A stretch of DNA of 64,000 bases from Glycomyces paridis (GCF_004912155.1 NZ_STGX01000002.1:186968-250967), one strand, 5' to 3'. Numbered from the stretch's first letter, positions 26,563-36,265 are shown. Program-made: numbers and translations. The notes: generated from the letters alone by a model not told the origin.

Positions 26563-27174
26563 TTAGGGCTCGTCGACGAGCGAGACCGCGCCGGTGTCGA
26601 GGTCGTAGACCGCGCCGACGACGAGGACGCCGTCGAGCGAGGAGCGGCGGCCGAGGTCGGCGACCGTGCGGCGCACCTGGAGGCGCATCGCCTGCGAGGC
26701 GGCCGCCTCGGCGTCGGTCGACTCGGAGAGCGCCTGGGAGGCGGGCTGCCACAGCTGCTCGACGAGGTAGTCGGTGCGCGGGTCGTGCGTGTCGTCCTGG
26801 ACGGCGTTGAGCGCCGCGGCGACCGCGCCGCACCGCTCATGGCCGAGCACGACGACCAGGCCCACGCCCATCTCGGCGGCGGCGAACTCCAGCGAGCCCA
26901 CCGCGGCGCGGTCGGGCACGTGCCCGGCCGTGCGCACCACCAGCAGTTGACCGAAGTCGCAGTCGAACACGCTCTCGGCGGTGACGCGGGAGTCGATGCA
27001 GGTGAAGACCACCGCGCCCGGCTTCTGGCCCGGCGCGTGCTGACGGGCGGCGGTGATGTCGCGCTTGTATCGCGGCTCGCCGGCGATGAACCGGCCGTTG
27101 CCTTCGAGGAGGCCCGCGAGGACCGAGGCGGCCTGGTGGTGTTCCATCAGCGATGCGGCTGTCAGTTCTGGCAC
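26563..27174 (-). CDS. Beta-class carbonic anhydrase
   Basis: A 203-residue zinc enzyme interconverting CO2 and bicarbonate. The zinc and active-site residues are in FTCIDSRV (Cys59, Asp61, Arg63) and LGHERCGAV (His112, Cys115). The start is uncertain: GTG at 27174 is given, ATG at 27147 (MEHHQAAS) fits the family length equally well, and a GTG at 27231 follows a TAAAAC box. None has a good ribosome site. Confidence 0.9.
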   Translation of the reverse strand: MPELTAASLMEHHQAASVLAGLLEGNGRFIAGEPRYKRDITAARQHAPGQKPGAVVFTCIDSRVTAESVFDCDFGQLLVVRTAGHVPDRAAVGSLEFAAAEMGVGLVVVLGHERCGAVAAALNAVQDDTHDPRTDYLVEQLWQPASQALSESTDAEAAASQAMRLQVRRTVADLGRRSSLDGVLVVGAVYDLDTGAVSLVDEP

Positions 27175-27252
27175 GCACTGAATGGTGCCGCAAGTTCCGC
27201 GCCGGCGCAAGGACGACGGGCGGACCGTCACGCACGTTTTACAGAGCGCACG

Positions 27253-28848
27253 TTATCGTTCCGAGACATTGTGGTCATTAAGCAGGACTGGCTGTTGGAC
27301 TTGCGGGACCTTATGATGAACGCAGACAACCGCGGTGGGACCCACCTGCGGATTCACCCACCTGGAGGACCGGTGCGAACCTACGGCGACGGCTGCCCGG
27401 CCGCACACGCGCTCGACCTCGTCGGCGAGCGCTGGTCGCTCCTGATCGTCCGCGAACTGCTGCTGGGCCCCAAGCGCTTCACCGACCTGCGCGGCGGCCT
27501 CCACGGCGCCAGCGCGAACGTGCTCTCCCAGCGCCTGCGCGAACTCGAAGCGCACGGCGTGGTCACCAAGCGGCGGCTGCCGCCCCCCGCGGCCTCCAAG
27601 GTGTACGAGCTCACCGAGTGGGGCCGCGAGCTCGAAGGCGCGATCGTGCTGCTGCTGCGCTGGGGCGCGCGGTCGGCGGCGATCCCGCTGGACGCGCCGA
27701 TGGGCGCCGACGCGCTCATCCTGGCGATGAGGAGCCTGTTCATCCCGGCCACCGCGCGCGGCTTCGACGCGGCCTTCGAACTGTGGGTCGGCGACCGGCC
27801 GTTCATCGCCGAGATCATCGACGCGCAGCTCATCCTGGCCCCCGGGCGGCCCGAGCACCCGCACGCGGTCATCCGCACCGACGCCGAGACGCTCAAGCGC
27901 CTGACCCTGGGCGGGCGCAGCCTCGACGTGTCGCTGCACGCCGGGCGCATCACCGTCCAAGGGGACCAGGCCATGGCCGAGCGGTTCCTCGGCATGTTCC
28001 GGCTGCCGGAGCCGGCGGCCTCGTCGGCGGGTGCCGTGTAAGCGGTAGACGGGGATCGGGCCTGAGCCGCGGACGCGGCGGTCGGTGATGAGCATGTGGC
28101 CGGGCGCGTGCGTGATCGCGAACGGCAGCCGCGCGTACGCGATCGCCTCCAGCACCGTGATCCCGCAGGCCCAGAACACCGGGACGTCGCCGGGAGCGAG
28201 CGCCACCGGGTCGCCGAAGTCCGGTCGGGCGAGGTCGCGGACGCCGATGCCGGCGGGGTCGCCGACGTGGACGGGCGCGCCGTGCTCGTTCGGCAGGTTC
28301 GCCGTCACGCGTTCGGCCCGCTCGACGAGGTCCGAGGGCATCGGCCGCATGGAGACCACGACCGGGCCGCGGAAGCGCCCGGCGCGCAGGCACCGCATCC
28401 GGGAGCGGTACATCGGGACGCCGCGGCCTTGCTCGCGGTGGCGCAGCGGGACGCCCGCGCGCTCCAGCAGCGGGTCGAACGTGAGGCTGCACCCCACCAG
28501 GAGGGTCACCAGGTCCTCGCGCCACACCTCGACGACCTCGGCCCGGCGCTCGACCGGCTTGCCCTTGCGCCACACCAGGTACGCGGGTAGGTCGCGGCGC
28601 AGGTCGGCGCCGAAGGCGAGGTCGGTGGTGTACCTCCCGGCGCCCACCGCGCCCAGCAGCGGGCAGGGCCTGGGGTTGCGGACGGCGAAGCGGCGCAGGT
28701 CGTCGGCGTACTGGCGCGGCACGCTCACCAGGTTGGCCTGCACGAAGCCGTCGGACCAGCCGCTCGTGGGGACCGCCAGCCCCTCCCTGAACCGGGCCCG
28801 GGCTTCGCGGGGGACGGCCAGGGCCTGAGGGCATTCTCTCGTGGACAT
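27253..28848 (-). CDS. DUF1445 (YcsI-like) putative hydro-lyase lacking its normal stop
   Basis: The N-terminal part, about 265 residues (28848 down to about 28050), is a typical putative hydro-lyase/D-glutamate cyclase family protein (MSTRECPQALAVPREAR start, PLLGAVGAGRYTTDLAFG, MYRSRMRCLRAG, VFWACGITVLEAI, ITHAPGHMLITD). Family members end soon after the last motif. Here no stop follows, and the only in-frame stop is at 27253, so the reading frame runs antisense through the whole HxlR gene and adds about 265 non-homologous residues. A lost stop or frameshift near 28060 is likely. The true end cannot be decided from sequence. Confidence 0.65.
   Translation of the reverse strand: MSTRECPQALAVPREARARFREGLAVPTSGWSDGFVQANLVSVPRQYADDLRRFAVRNPRPCPLLGAVGAGRYTTDLAFGADLRRDLPAYLVWRKGKPVERRAEVVEVWREDLVTLLVGCSLTFDPLLERAGVPLRHREQGRGVPMYRSRMRCLRAGRFRGPVVVSMRPMPSDLVERAERVTANLPNEHGAPVHVGDPAGIGVRDLARPDFGDPVALAPGDVPVFWACGITVLEAIAYARLPFAITHAPGHMLITDRRVRGSGPIPVYRLHGTRRRGRRLRQPEHAEEPLGHGLVPLDGDAPGVQRHVEAAPAQGQALERLGVGADDRVRVLGPPGGQDELRVDDLGDERPVADPQFEGRVEAARGGRDEQAPHRQDERVGAHRRVQRDRRRPRAPAQQQHDRAFELAAPLGELVHLGGRGGRQPPLGDHAVRFEFAQALGEHVRAGAVEAAAQVGEALGAQQQFADDQERPALADEVERVCGRAAVAVGSHRSSRWVNPQVGPTAVVCVHHKVPQVQQPVLLNDHNVSER
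27373..28041 (+). CDS. HxlR family regulator with SCP2-like C-terminal domain
   Basis: A 222-residue regulator. The winged helix at about 8-100 has the HxlR pattern (CPAAHALDLVGERWSLLIVRELLLGPKRFTDL region), and a C-terminal SCP2/sterol-carrier-like domain spans about 115-215. The GTG at 27373 is supported by GGAGG four bases upstream. The gene reads convergently into the hydro-lyase gene, whose open frame covers it completely on the other strand. Codon bias and family match show that this strand is the real gene. Confidence 0.9.
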   Translation: MRTYGDGCPAAHALDLVGERWSLLIVRELLLGPKRFTDLRGGLHGASANVLSQRLRELEAHGVVTKRRLPPPAASKVYELTEWGRELEGAIVLLLRWGARSAAIPLDAPMGADALILAMRSLFIPATARGFDAAFELWVGDRPFIAEIIDAQLILAPGRPEHPHAVIRTDAETLKRLTLGGRSLDVSLHAGRITVQGDQAMAERFLGMFRLPEPAASSAGAV

Positions 28849-29054
28849 CGCTCCTCCTCGTTCTCGGATCTGAGACCGAGTCTGGTCGCGAATGCGACAA
28901 CTCCTTCACGAGTCGTTCACGAGCGCGCGAACCGTGTCCGAACGCTCACTGAGCGAAACCCCTTGCAAGCGTTCCCAAATGATCAGCAAATGCCCCTAGA
29001 ATGGGTACTTCCCCGACAACGAACGGCCGCACCCCGACCACCCGGAGGTGGCCC

Positions 29055-32000
29055 GTGGACTTCGGCATCCTCGGACCGTTGCAGCTGGCACGGGAGGGCC
29101 TGCCCGTGCCGCTGCCCGGCCGGACCCTGCCCAGGCTGCTGGCCGTCCTGCTCCTGGACGCCGGGAACGTCGTGTCCCTGCCGCGGCTGGTCGACGCGAT
29201 CTGGGAGGAGGCCCCGCCCGCCACGGCGCGGCGCCAGATCCAGAACACCGTCGCCACCGCCCGCGGGCTGCTGCTGGAGGCCGGGACCTCCGAACTGGAG
29301 ACCGTCGGCGAGGGCTACCGGCTGCGGGTGCGGGCCGAGAAGCTCGACTCGCTGCGGTTCCAGCGCGCGGTCCGCATCGCCCGCGAGCAGGTCGACGCCT
29401 CCGAACCCGAAGCGGCCCTGGGGACCCTGCGCGAAGCGCTCGGCCTGTGGCGGGGCCCGGCCCTCGCGGGGCTCGGCGGGCGCGTCATCGAGGCGGGCGC
29501 GCTGCGGTGGAACGAGGAGCGCGCCGCCGCCGAGGAGGACCGCGCCGAACTCGAACTGGCACTGGGCACCGGCGCCGCCGTCGTCCCCGGCCTGCGCCGC
29601 GTCCTCGAACAGCACCCGTACCGGCAGCGCTCGGCCGAACTGCTCATGACCGCGCTGTACCGGGAGGGGCGGGCGCCCGAGGCGCTCGACGTGTACGAGT
29701 CCATCCGCGGGCAGCTCGACGAGGAGCTGGGCATCGACCCGGGCCTGCGGCTCAAGGAGCACCGCACCGCGATCCTCCGCGAGGACCCGGCGCTGCGCGC
29801 CGCCCCGGCGCCCGCGCCGCACGCCCTGCCCGCTCCCGCGCAACTGCCCGCCGACAGCGTCCACTTCACCGGCCGCGGCAGCCAGCTCGCGTCCCTCGGC
29901 GCCCTGCTCGAACCCGGACCGCGGACGGCGGTGCTCTCGGGGATCGGCGGGTCGGGCAAGACCACGCTCGCACTCCACTGGGCCCACCTGGTGCGCGAGC
30001 GCTTCCCCGACGGGCAGCTGTACGTGAACCTGCGCGGGTTCGACCGGGCCGCGCCGCTCACCCCGCTCGACGCGATCGCCGGGTTCCTGCGGGCCCTCGG
30101 CGTCGCCACCGAGGCGATCCCCTCCGACACCGAGGAGGCCGCGGCGCTGCTGCGCTCGCGCCTGGCCGACACCGCGACGCTCCTGGTCCTCGACAACGCC
30201 CGCAACTCCCAGCAGGTCCTGCCGCTCCTGCCCGCCACCGGCGGCAGCGTCGCGGTCGTCACGAGCCGGTCGCGGCTGCCCGACCTCGCCGCCGTCCACG
30301 ACGTGCACCGGCTGACCGTGGACGCGCTCGGACCCGACGAGTCGGTGCGGCTCCTGGAGGGCCTCATCGGCGCCGAACGGGTGCGGGCCGAGGCCGCCGA
30401 CGCCGCCCGCATCGCCGACCTGTGCGGCGGCCTGCCGCTGGCGCTGCGCATCGTCGGCACGAACCTGCGCGGCCAGCCCGGCACGACCCTCGCCGAGACC
30501 GCCGCGGCCCTCGCGGGCCGCGACCGGCTCGCGCACCTGGCCGTCGAGGGCGACCCGACCACGACCGTCGCCGCCGCGTTCGACCTCTCGCTCCTGGCCC
30601 TCGAACCCGAGGAGGAGCTGCTGTACCTCACGTTGGCGTTCCTTCCGGGCGCCGACTTCTCCAAGGGGCTCGCGGTCGCCCTCGCCGCCTGGGACCCCGA
30701 GGCCGCCGAGGGCCTGCTCGCGCGGCTGGTCGCCGCCCACCGCATCGACGAGTACCGGCCCGGCCGCTACCGGTTCCACGACCTGGTCCGCGAGTACGCC
30801 AGGCGCAAGGCCGAGTCGGGCTTCGACGGGGCGGCGCTCCAGCGCCTGCGCGAGCAGACCGTGGAGTGGTACGCGACCGGCTCGACGCGGCTGCCGGTCG
30901 AGGAGTACCGCAACATCGTCGCCACGTTCCTCGAATGGAACGGCCACCGGTCCGTCTCGCGCCTGCTGCGGCGCCTCATCGCCTTCGCCGACGCGGGCTA
31001 CCGCGACGAGACCTCGCTCGCCGACTCCCTCTACGAGCTGCCCGAACTCGCCCTCGTGGCCGAGCGCGGCATCGAGACCGGGCTGCGCTCGGACGACCCG
31101 ATGGACGGCGCGCGGGCCTACGCGCTCGCCGACGCCGTCGCCTACGCCTCCGGGAAGCTCAACCGCTCCAAGTACTACGGGGAGAAAACCCTCGAATACC
31201 TGCGGCGCACCCCCGACGGCGACCGGACCGGCAAGGCCCGCAACGACCTCGGCACGACGCTGACGCAGTTGGGCCGCCACCGCGAGGCCGTCTCGATCCT
31301 CCGCGAGGCCGTCCAGGCCGCCGACGCCTCCGGCGAGCGGTGGGTCCGCGTCGAGGTGCACACCTCGCTGGGGACGGTGCTGCGGCGCATGGGGCGGTTT
31401 CCCGAGGCCGAGGCGCAGATGCGCCGCGCCCGCGCCCTCGACGCGGCCGGACCCGAGGGGCCGACCACGGTGTACCCGCTGCTGGCGCTCTCGGAGCTGT
31501 ACGTCGACCAGGGCCGCATCAGCGCCGCCGAGGATTTGTGCCGCCAGATCGCCGACATGCTCCGCGACCACCCTTCGGACTACTACCGGTCCCGGCTCTA
31601 CTTCAGGCAGTTCGCCGTCCACCGCGCCGACGAGGACCACCCGCGGGCCGAGGCGGCGCTCCTGCGCGGCGTCGAACTCGCCGAACGCGTCAACAACCGC
31701 CGCCACCAGCTGATCTACCAGTACTGGCTCGCCGACCTGTACGTGGACTCCGACCACCTCGACCTCGCCCGGGAGGTCCTGGGCCGCCTCGCGCACCTCG
31801 GCCGCTACGAGACCTCCGAGTCCCTCGCGATCAAGGCGAGGGTCAACTGCCGCCTCCTCACCGCCGACGGCGACCCCCGCCAGGCCGTCCGCATGGGCCG
31901 CCAGGCCTGCGACGTCTTCGCCGCCATGCCCGACCCCCTCCGCCAGGCCCGCAGCCTCAACGCCCTCGCCCGCGCCCACGACCGCGCCGGCACCCCCGAA

Positions 32001-32069
32001 GCCGCCGCCGCCTGCCGCGACCAGGCCCGAGCCCTCTTCACCGCCCTGGGCATCGACCCCGAGCCCTGA
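29055..32069 (+). CDS. SARP/AfsR-type regulator with NB-ARC and TPR domains
   Basis: A 1004-residue regulator. Order: OmpR-like DNA-binding domain (1-90), bacterial transcriptional activation domain (about 95-240), NB-ARC ATPase with P-loop GIGGSGKT at 296-303 and the CGGLPLALRI motif, then TPR-like repeats to the end. Such proteins activate antibiotic or developmental genes in actinomycetes after ATP- and ligand-dependent assembly. No biosynthetic cluster is adjacent. The GTG at 29055 has GGAGG six bases upstream. The last 200 bases are unusually rich in CCC-ending codons. Confidence 0.93.
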   Translation: MDFGILGPLQLAREGLPVPLPGRTLPRLLAVLLLDAGNVVSLPRLVDAIWEEAPPATARRQIQNTVATARGLLLEAGTSELETVGEGYRLRVRAEKLDSLRFQRAVRIAREQVDASEPEAALGTLREALGLWRGPALAGLGGRVIEAGALRWNEERAAAEEDRAELELALGTGAAVVPGLRRVLEQHPYRQRSAELLMTALYREGRAPEALDVYESIRGQLDEELGIDPGLRLKEHRTAILREDPALRAAPAPAPHALPAPAQLPADSVHFTGRGSQLASLGALLEPGPRTAVLSGIGGSGKTTLALHWAHLVRERFPDGQLYVNLRGFDRAAPLTPLDAIAGFLRALGVATEAIPSDTEEAAALLRSRLADTATLLVLDNARNSQQVLPLLPATGGSVAVVTSRSRLPDLAAVHDVHRLTVDALGPDESVRLLEGLIGAERVRAEAADAARIADLCGGLPLALRIVGTNLRGQPGTTLAETAAALAGRDRLAHLAVEGDPTTTVAAAFDLSLLALEPEEELLYLTLAFLPGADFSKGLAVALAAWDPEAAEGLLARLVAAHRIDEYRPGRYRFHDLVREYARRKAESGFDGAALQRLREQTVEWYATGSTRLPVEEYRNIVATFLEWNGHRSVSRLLRRLIAFADAGYRDETSLADSLYELPELALVAERGIETGLRSDDPMDGARAYALADAVAYASGKLNRSKYYGEKTLEYLRRTPDGDRTGKARNDLGTTLTQLGRHREAVSILREAVQAADASGERWVRVEVHTSLGTVLRRMGRFPEAEAQMRRARALDAAGPEGPTTVYPLLALSELYVDQGRISAAEDLCRQIADMLRDHPSDYYRSRLYFRQFAVHRADEDHPRAEAALLRGVELAERVNNRRHQLIYQYWLADLYVDSDHLDLAREVLGRLAHLGRYETSESLAIKARVNCRLLTADGDPRQAVRMGRQACDVFAAMPDPLRQARSLNALARAHDRAGTPEAAAACRDQARALFTALGIDPEP

Positions 32070-32148
32070 GGTCCAGTCGGTCGACTGATGCGGGGCCGGT
32101 CGGGGGGTTCGTAGTGTGGGGCCGACACAAGGAAGAGAGAAGGCCAGG

Positions 32149-33129
32149 ATGAAGGCGATACGGCAGCACGAGTTCGGCGGGCCCGAGGTCCTCGTGTACG
32201 AGGAGGCGCCCGAGCCGGCGCCGGGGCCGGGGCAGGTGCGGATCGCGGTGCGCGCGGCCGGGGTGCACCTGCTGGACACCACGTTCCGGTCGGGCGACCC
32301 GAACGGGCCCTACCCGCTCCCCGACCTGCCGATGATCCCCGGGCGCGAGAGCGCCGGGGTGGTGGACGCGGTCGGTGAGGGCGTCGACGAGGCGTGGATC
32401 GGCAGGCGCGTCGTGGCGCACCTCGGGTTCGCGTCGGCGGGATACGCGGAGAAGACGGTGCGGGAGGTCGAGTCGGTGCACGAGCTGCCCGAGGGCGCGG
32501 ACTTCGCCGAGGCGGTCGCGATGATCGGAACCGGACGGACCGCGCTGATGGTCCTGGAGGTCGGGCCGCCGCAGGCGGGGGACGTCGTGGTCGTGCCGGC
32601 CGCGGCCGGGGGCCTGGGGACGCTGCTGGTGCAGGCCGCGAAGCGGGCCGGGGCGTACGTCGTCGGGCTCGCGGGCGGGGCCGACAAGGTGCGGCAGGTT
32701 GCCGCGAACGGCGCGGACGCCGCGATCGACTACCGGGCCGGGGACTGGACCGCGGTGCTCGACGAGGCCCTGGCGGGCCGGGAGGCGAGCCTGTTCTACG
32801 ACTCGGTGGGCGGCGAGGTCGGCCGGGCCGTGTTCGAGCGGCTCGGGCGCGGCGCGCGGATGGTCGTGTTCGGCTGGTCGGCGGGGAAGGCCACGGAGGG
32901 CACCGTGGAGGAGATCGTGAACCGGGGCCTGAGCGTCACCGGCGCGCTCGGCCCGCACCTGCTCGCGAAGCTCGGCGGCCTGCGGGCCCTGGAGGAACGC
33001 GCACTCGCCGAACTGGCCGCGGGACGTCTGCGCCCGGCCGTGCACACCTTCCCGCTGGCCGAGGCCGCCGAGGCCCACCGGGCCCTGGAGCACCGGGGCA
33101 CGACGGGCAAGGTGGTCCTGGTCCCGTAA
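32149..33129 (+). CDS. Zinc-free NADPH:quinone oxidoreductase
   Basis: A 326-residue medium-chain dehydrogenase/reductase of the QOR type. The N-terminal GroES-like fold carries IPGRESAGVV, and the Rossmann fold carries AAAGGLGTLLVQAAKRAGAYVVG (about 150-172). It has no zinc-binding Cys cluster. The ATG at 32149 follows GAGAAGG. It is a single gene ended by an exceptionally strong hairpin. The physiological substrate is probably a quinone or enone, inferred from the family. Confidence 0.92.
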   Translation: MKAIRQHEFGGPEVLVYEEAPEPAPGPGQVRIAVRAAGVHLLDTTFRSGDPNGPYPLPDLPMIPGRESAGVVDAVGEGVDEAWIGRRVVAHLGFASAGYAEKTVREVESVHELPEGADFAEAVAMIGTGRTALMVLEVGPPQAGDVVVVPAAAGGLGTLLVQAAKRAGAYVVGLAGGADKVRQVAANGADAAIDYRAGDWTAVLDEALAGREASLFYDSVGGEVGRAVFERLGRGARMVVFGWSAGKATEGTVEEIVNRGLSVTGALGPHLLAKLGGLRALEERALAELAAGRLRPAVHTFPLAEAAEAHRALEHRGTTGKVVLVP

Positions 33130-33134
33130 GCGAA

Positions 33135-33172
33135 CGCGAAGCGGCGCCGCCTTCGGGCGGCGCCGCTTCGCG
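33135..33172. terminator. 17-bp bidirectional terminator
   Basis: A 17-bp perfect stem (33135-33151 with 33156-33172) closed by TTCG lies between the convergent quinone reductase and MFS genes. Confidence 0.8.
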
Positions 33173-33176
33173 TGCA

Positions 33177-34367
33177 CTAGGAGGCGGTGACCAGGTCGGA
33201 GGCCTTCACGTTCGGGACGGCGGTCTCGGCGTGGGCGCGGGCGAGCGGGACCGACAGCCCCAGCCCGGCCAGCGCGAGGAACACGCCGACGAGGATGGGT
33301 GCGGTCAGGCTCATCCCGAGCGACAGGGCCAGGCCGCCGAGCCAGGCGCCGTTGGCGTTGGCGAGGTTGAACGCGGCGTGGTGCAGCGAGGACGCGAGCG
33401 AGGGCGCCTCGTGCGCGCCGTCGAGGAGCAGTCGCTGCATGATCGGGCCGACCAGGGACGAGGAGGTCGCCATGAGGAAGACGCCGCCGATCGCCAGGAC
33501 CGGGTTGGACATGGAGAAGAACATCATGAGCAGGACCGCGGCGATGAGCGTGAACGCGGCGAACAGGCCCTGGATGGGGGCGCGGTCGGCGATCTGGCCG
33601 CCGAGGACGTTGCCGGCGGTGAGCCCGATGCCGAACACCGCGAGGGTGATCGCGATGGCGACCGCGTTCAGGCCGGTGACCTCTTCGAGGATCGGCGTGA
33701 GGTAGGTGTAGGCGGCGAACATGCCGCCGAAGCCGACCGCGCCGGTCACGAGCGGGAGCAGGACGCGCTTGGAGCGGATCGCGCGGATCTCGTCGGCGGC
33801 GCTGGTCGCGGCGATGGCGCCGCGGGTGTCGGGCACGGTGGCCCAGATGGCGGCGGCGGCGACCAGGCCGAGGGCCGCGACGGCGGCGAAGATCCAGCGC
33901 CAGGAGACCTGCCCGACGAGCAGGGTGCTGAGCGGGACGCCCACGATCGTGGCGACGGTGAGGCCGGACATGATCCCCGAGATGGCGCGGGCGCGCCGGT
34001 CGTGGGAGACCAGGCTCGCACCGACGACCGCGGCGGCGCCGAAGAAGGCGCCGTGCGGGAGGCCGGCGATGAACCGGGTGGCGAGGAGGAACCCGAAGTC
34101 GGGGGCCAGCGCCGTGGCGAGGTTGGCGACCGCGAAGGCGCCCATGAGCGCGATGAGCAGGGGCTTGCGCGGGACGCGGGTGGTGAGGACGGTGAGCAGG
34201 GGGGCGCCGAGGACGACGCCGACGGCGTAGGCCGAGACGGCGAGTCCGGCCTGGGCGAGCGTGACGCCCGACGAGGCGGCCAGCTGGGGCAGGATGCCCA
34301 TGATGACGAACTCGGCGGCGCCGATGCCGAACGCGCCGATGGACATGGCGAAGAGAGGCATGCGCAT
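33177..34367 (-). CDS. MFS transporter (DHA1, AraJ/CmlR-like)
   Basis: A 396-residue major facilitator with twelve hydrophobic segments. It begins with the MPLFAMSIGAFGIGAAEFVIMGILPQ signature region typical of sugar-efflux/chloramphenicol-resistance DHA1 members, and the conserved loop motif GAPLLTVLTTRVPRK follows segment 2. It is likely a drug or metabolite exporter. The first ATG (34367) is used; a second Met two codons later is equally possible. Confidence 0.9.
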   Translation of the reverse strand: MRMPLFAMSIGAFGIGAAEFVIMGILPQLAASSGVTLAQAGLAVSAYAVGVVLGAPLLTVLTTRVPRKPLLIALMGAFAVANLATALAPDFGFLLATRFIAGLPHGAFFGAAAVVGASLVSHDRRARAISGIMSGLTVATIVGVPLSTLLVGQVSWRWIFAAVAALGLVAAAAIWATVPDTRGAIAATSAADEIRAIRSKRVLLPLVTGAVGFGGMFAAYTYLTPILEEVTGLNAVAIAITLAVFGIGLTAGNVLGGQIADRAPIQGLFAAFTLIAAVLLMMFFSMSNPVLAIGGVFLMATSSSLVGPIMQRLLLDGAHEAPSLASSLHHAAFNLANANGAWLGGLALSLGMSLTAPILVGVFLALAGLGLSVPLARAHAETAVPNVKASDLVTAS

Positions 34368-34553
34368 GGAAAGCAGCTCCGGGTGGGAAGAAGGAGGGTG
34401 AGAACGCTGAGGCTGTCACCGGGTGCTTCCTTGCCGTACCGGTCGCTGTTCAAGATCGGAAGGCTCGCGCCTTCGGACCAATCATAAGAACACTCGCCGC
34501 ACGAGTAAAAGTCCTTTGCGTGAAATCCCGTCGTGATCTCGGTCGCCGGGCGG

Positions 34554-35402
34554 TTACCGGCGCCGCACGGGGGCCCCGATGGTGACCGGCGTCGCGGCCC
34601 TGATCGAGGCGAAGGCCGCCGCGGTGGTCGAACCCGGTTGCGGCACATAGACGATGAGGCGCACGGCGGTGCCGGGCACGTCGAGGACCTGGCAGTCGAA
34701 CTCCATGGGCCCGTACTGGTGGTGGCGCACGCGCTTGGTCTGGACCCGGCGGACGGCCACCTGGTGGTCGGCCCACATGGCGCCGAACTCGGGCGAGGCG
34801 CGCAGCAGCTCCTCGACGAGGCCGCGGAGCTTCGCGTCGCCGGGGCTGCGGGCGAGGGAGGCCCGCAGGTCGGCGACCGAGTCCTGGAGGAACGCGAGCG
34901 TGGAGGGGTCGGCGAGGTTCTGCGCGGCGTGCGGGCCGGTGAAGTTGGTGCGCAGGATGTTGCGCTGCTCGGGTTCGAGCTTGGAGAGGAAGCCCATGAG
35001 GCGGTCGGCGACGGCGTTCCAGGCGAGGATGTCGTAGCCGGCGTCGATGGCGTACGCGGGGAAGTCGCCGAGCCCGGCGAGGAGGTTGCGGACCGTCGGC
35101 GGGATGGTGCGGCTGGAGGCGGACTCGGGCAGTTCGTCGACGAGGTGGAACAGGTGGGCGCGCTGGTCGCGGTCGAGCACGAGCGCGCGGGCGAGCGCGC
35201 CGAGGACCTGCCGGGAGGGCTTGGGGCCGCGGGCCTGTTCGAGCCGGATGTAGTACTCGATCGAGATTCCGGCGAGCTGGGCGACCTCCTGGCGGCGCAG
35301 GCCGGGGGTGCGGCGGCGCGGTCCTTCGGGGAGCCCGACGTCGCCGGGCCGGATGGCGGCGCGGCGGGTGGTGAGGAAGTCGGCGAGCTGCTTGCGGTCC
35401 AT
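34554..35402 (-). CDS. XRE family regulator with MmyB-like ligand domain
   Basis: A 282-residue regulator with an N-terminal helix-turn-helix (about 20-85, RRQEVAQLAGISIEYYIRLEQAR region) and a C-terminal MmyB-like domain (about 110-270) that in relatives binds a fatty acid or other small ligand. It is divergent from a short-chain dehydrogenase gene with a 100-base gap, a recurrent pairing for this family, so it probably controls that gene. Confidence 0.92.
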   Translation of the reverse strand: MDRKQLADFLTTRRAAIRPGDVGLPEGPRRRTPGLRRQEVAQLAGISIEYYIRLEQARGPKPSRQVLGALARALVLDRDQRAHLFHLVDELPESASSRTIPPTVRNLLAGLGDFPAYAIDAGYDILAWNAVADRLMGFLSKLEPEQRNILRTNFTGPHAAQNLADPSTLAFLQDSVADLRASLARSPGDAKLRGLVEELLRASPEFGAMWADHQVAVRRVQTKRVRHHQYGPMEFDCQVLDVPGTAVRLIVYVPQPGSTTAAAFASIRAATPVTIGAPVRRR

Positions 35403-35503
35403 GCGTCCATGGTCCCCCGTGCGGGGCCCGGCGACCAGGTACCGGGAGTACCACCATAAGCGGTGCTCTTTGCGGGCGGCGCGAACCGGCGCAGGCTCGG
35501 GGC

Positions 35504-36250
35504 ATGACCAAGAGAACTGCACTCATCACCGGAGCGAACAAGGGCATCGGCCTGGAGATCGCGCGCGGCCTCGGCGGCAGGGGCCTGCGGGTCCTCGTCG
35601 GCGCCCGCGACGCCGAGCGGGGCGAAGGGGCCGCCGCGCAGCTGCGCGCGGAGGGCCTGGACGCCGTGTTCGTGCACCTGGACGTCACCGACGGGTCCTC
35701 GATCGCCGTGGCCGCGCAGCGGATCGCGAGCGAGTTCGGGGGCCTGGACGTGCTCGTCAACAACGCCGGGGTCGCGCTCGCCGAGATCGGCGACCACACC
35801 AGCACCATGACCGCGGCGACCGCCCGGACCATCTTCGAGACGAACGTCATCGGCGTGATCGCCTTGACGAACACGCTCATGCCGCTGCTGCGCGACGCGG
35901 AGGCGGGCCGGATCGTGAACGTCTCCAGCGAGGTCGGCTCGTTCGGGTTCATGACCGATCCTGAGCAGCCGTTCTCCGGCATGGAGGTGGGCGCCTACGG
36001 GGCGTCGAAGTCGGCGCTGAACATGATGACCGTCTCGTACGCCGTCGAGCTCAAGGGCACCTCGGTCAAGGTCAACGCGATGACCCCGGGGTACACGAAG
36101 ACCGATCTCAACCACAACACCGGCTGGCGCTCCCCGCAGGAGTCCGCGAAGGTCGCCGTCGACCTCGCGCTCATCGGCGAGGACGGGCCGTCGGGCGGCT
36201 TCTTCCAGGAGGGCCTCGAATACCACGCGGACACCGTCGTGCCTTGGTAA
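35504..36250 (+). CDS. Short-chain dehydrogenase/reductase
   Basis: A 248-residue NAD(P)-dependent SDR. The cofactor motif TGANKGIG is at 9-16, NNAG is near residue 88, and the catalytic Tyr165-x3-Lys169 is in YGASK. A basic residue after the second strand (GARD) leaves NADPH preference open. The substrate is unknown. It is probably regulated by the divergent MmyB-type protein and ends at a hairpin. Confidence 0.93.
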   Translation: MTKRTALITGANKGIGLEIARGLGGRGLRVLVGARDAERGEGAAAQLRAEGLDAVFVHLDVTDGSSIAVAAQRIASEFGGLDVLVNNAGVALAEIGDHTSTMTAATARTIFETNVIGVIALTNTLMPLLRDAEAGRIVNVSSEVGSFGFMTDPEQPFSGMEVGAYGASKSALNMMTVSYAVELKGTSVKVNAMTPGYTKTDLNHNTGWRSPQESAKVAVDLALIGEDGPSGGFFQEGLEYHADTVVPW

Positions 36251-36265
36251 AGACCTGACAGCACC

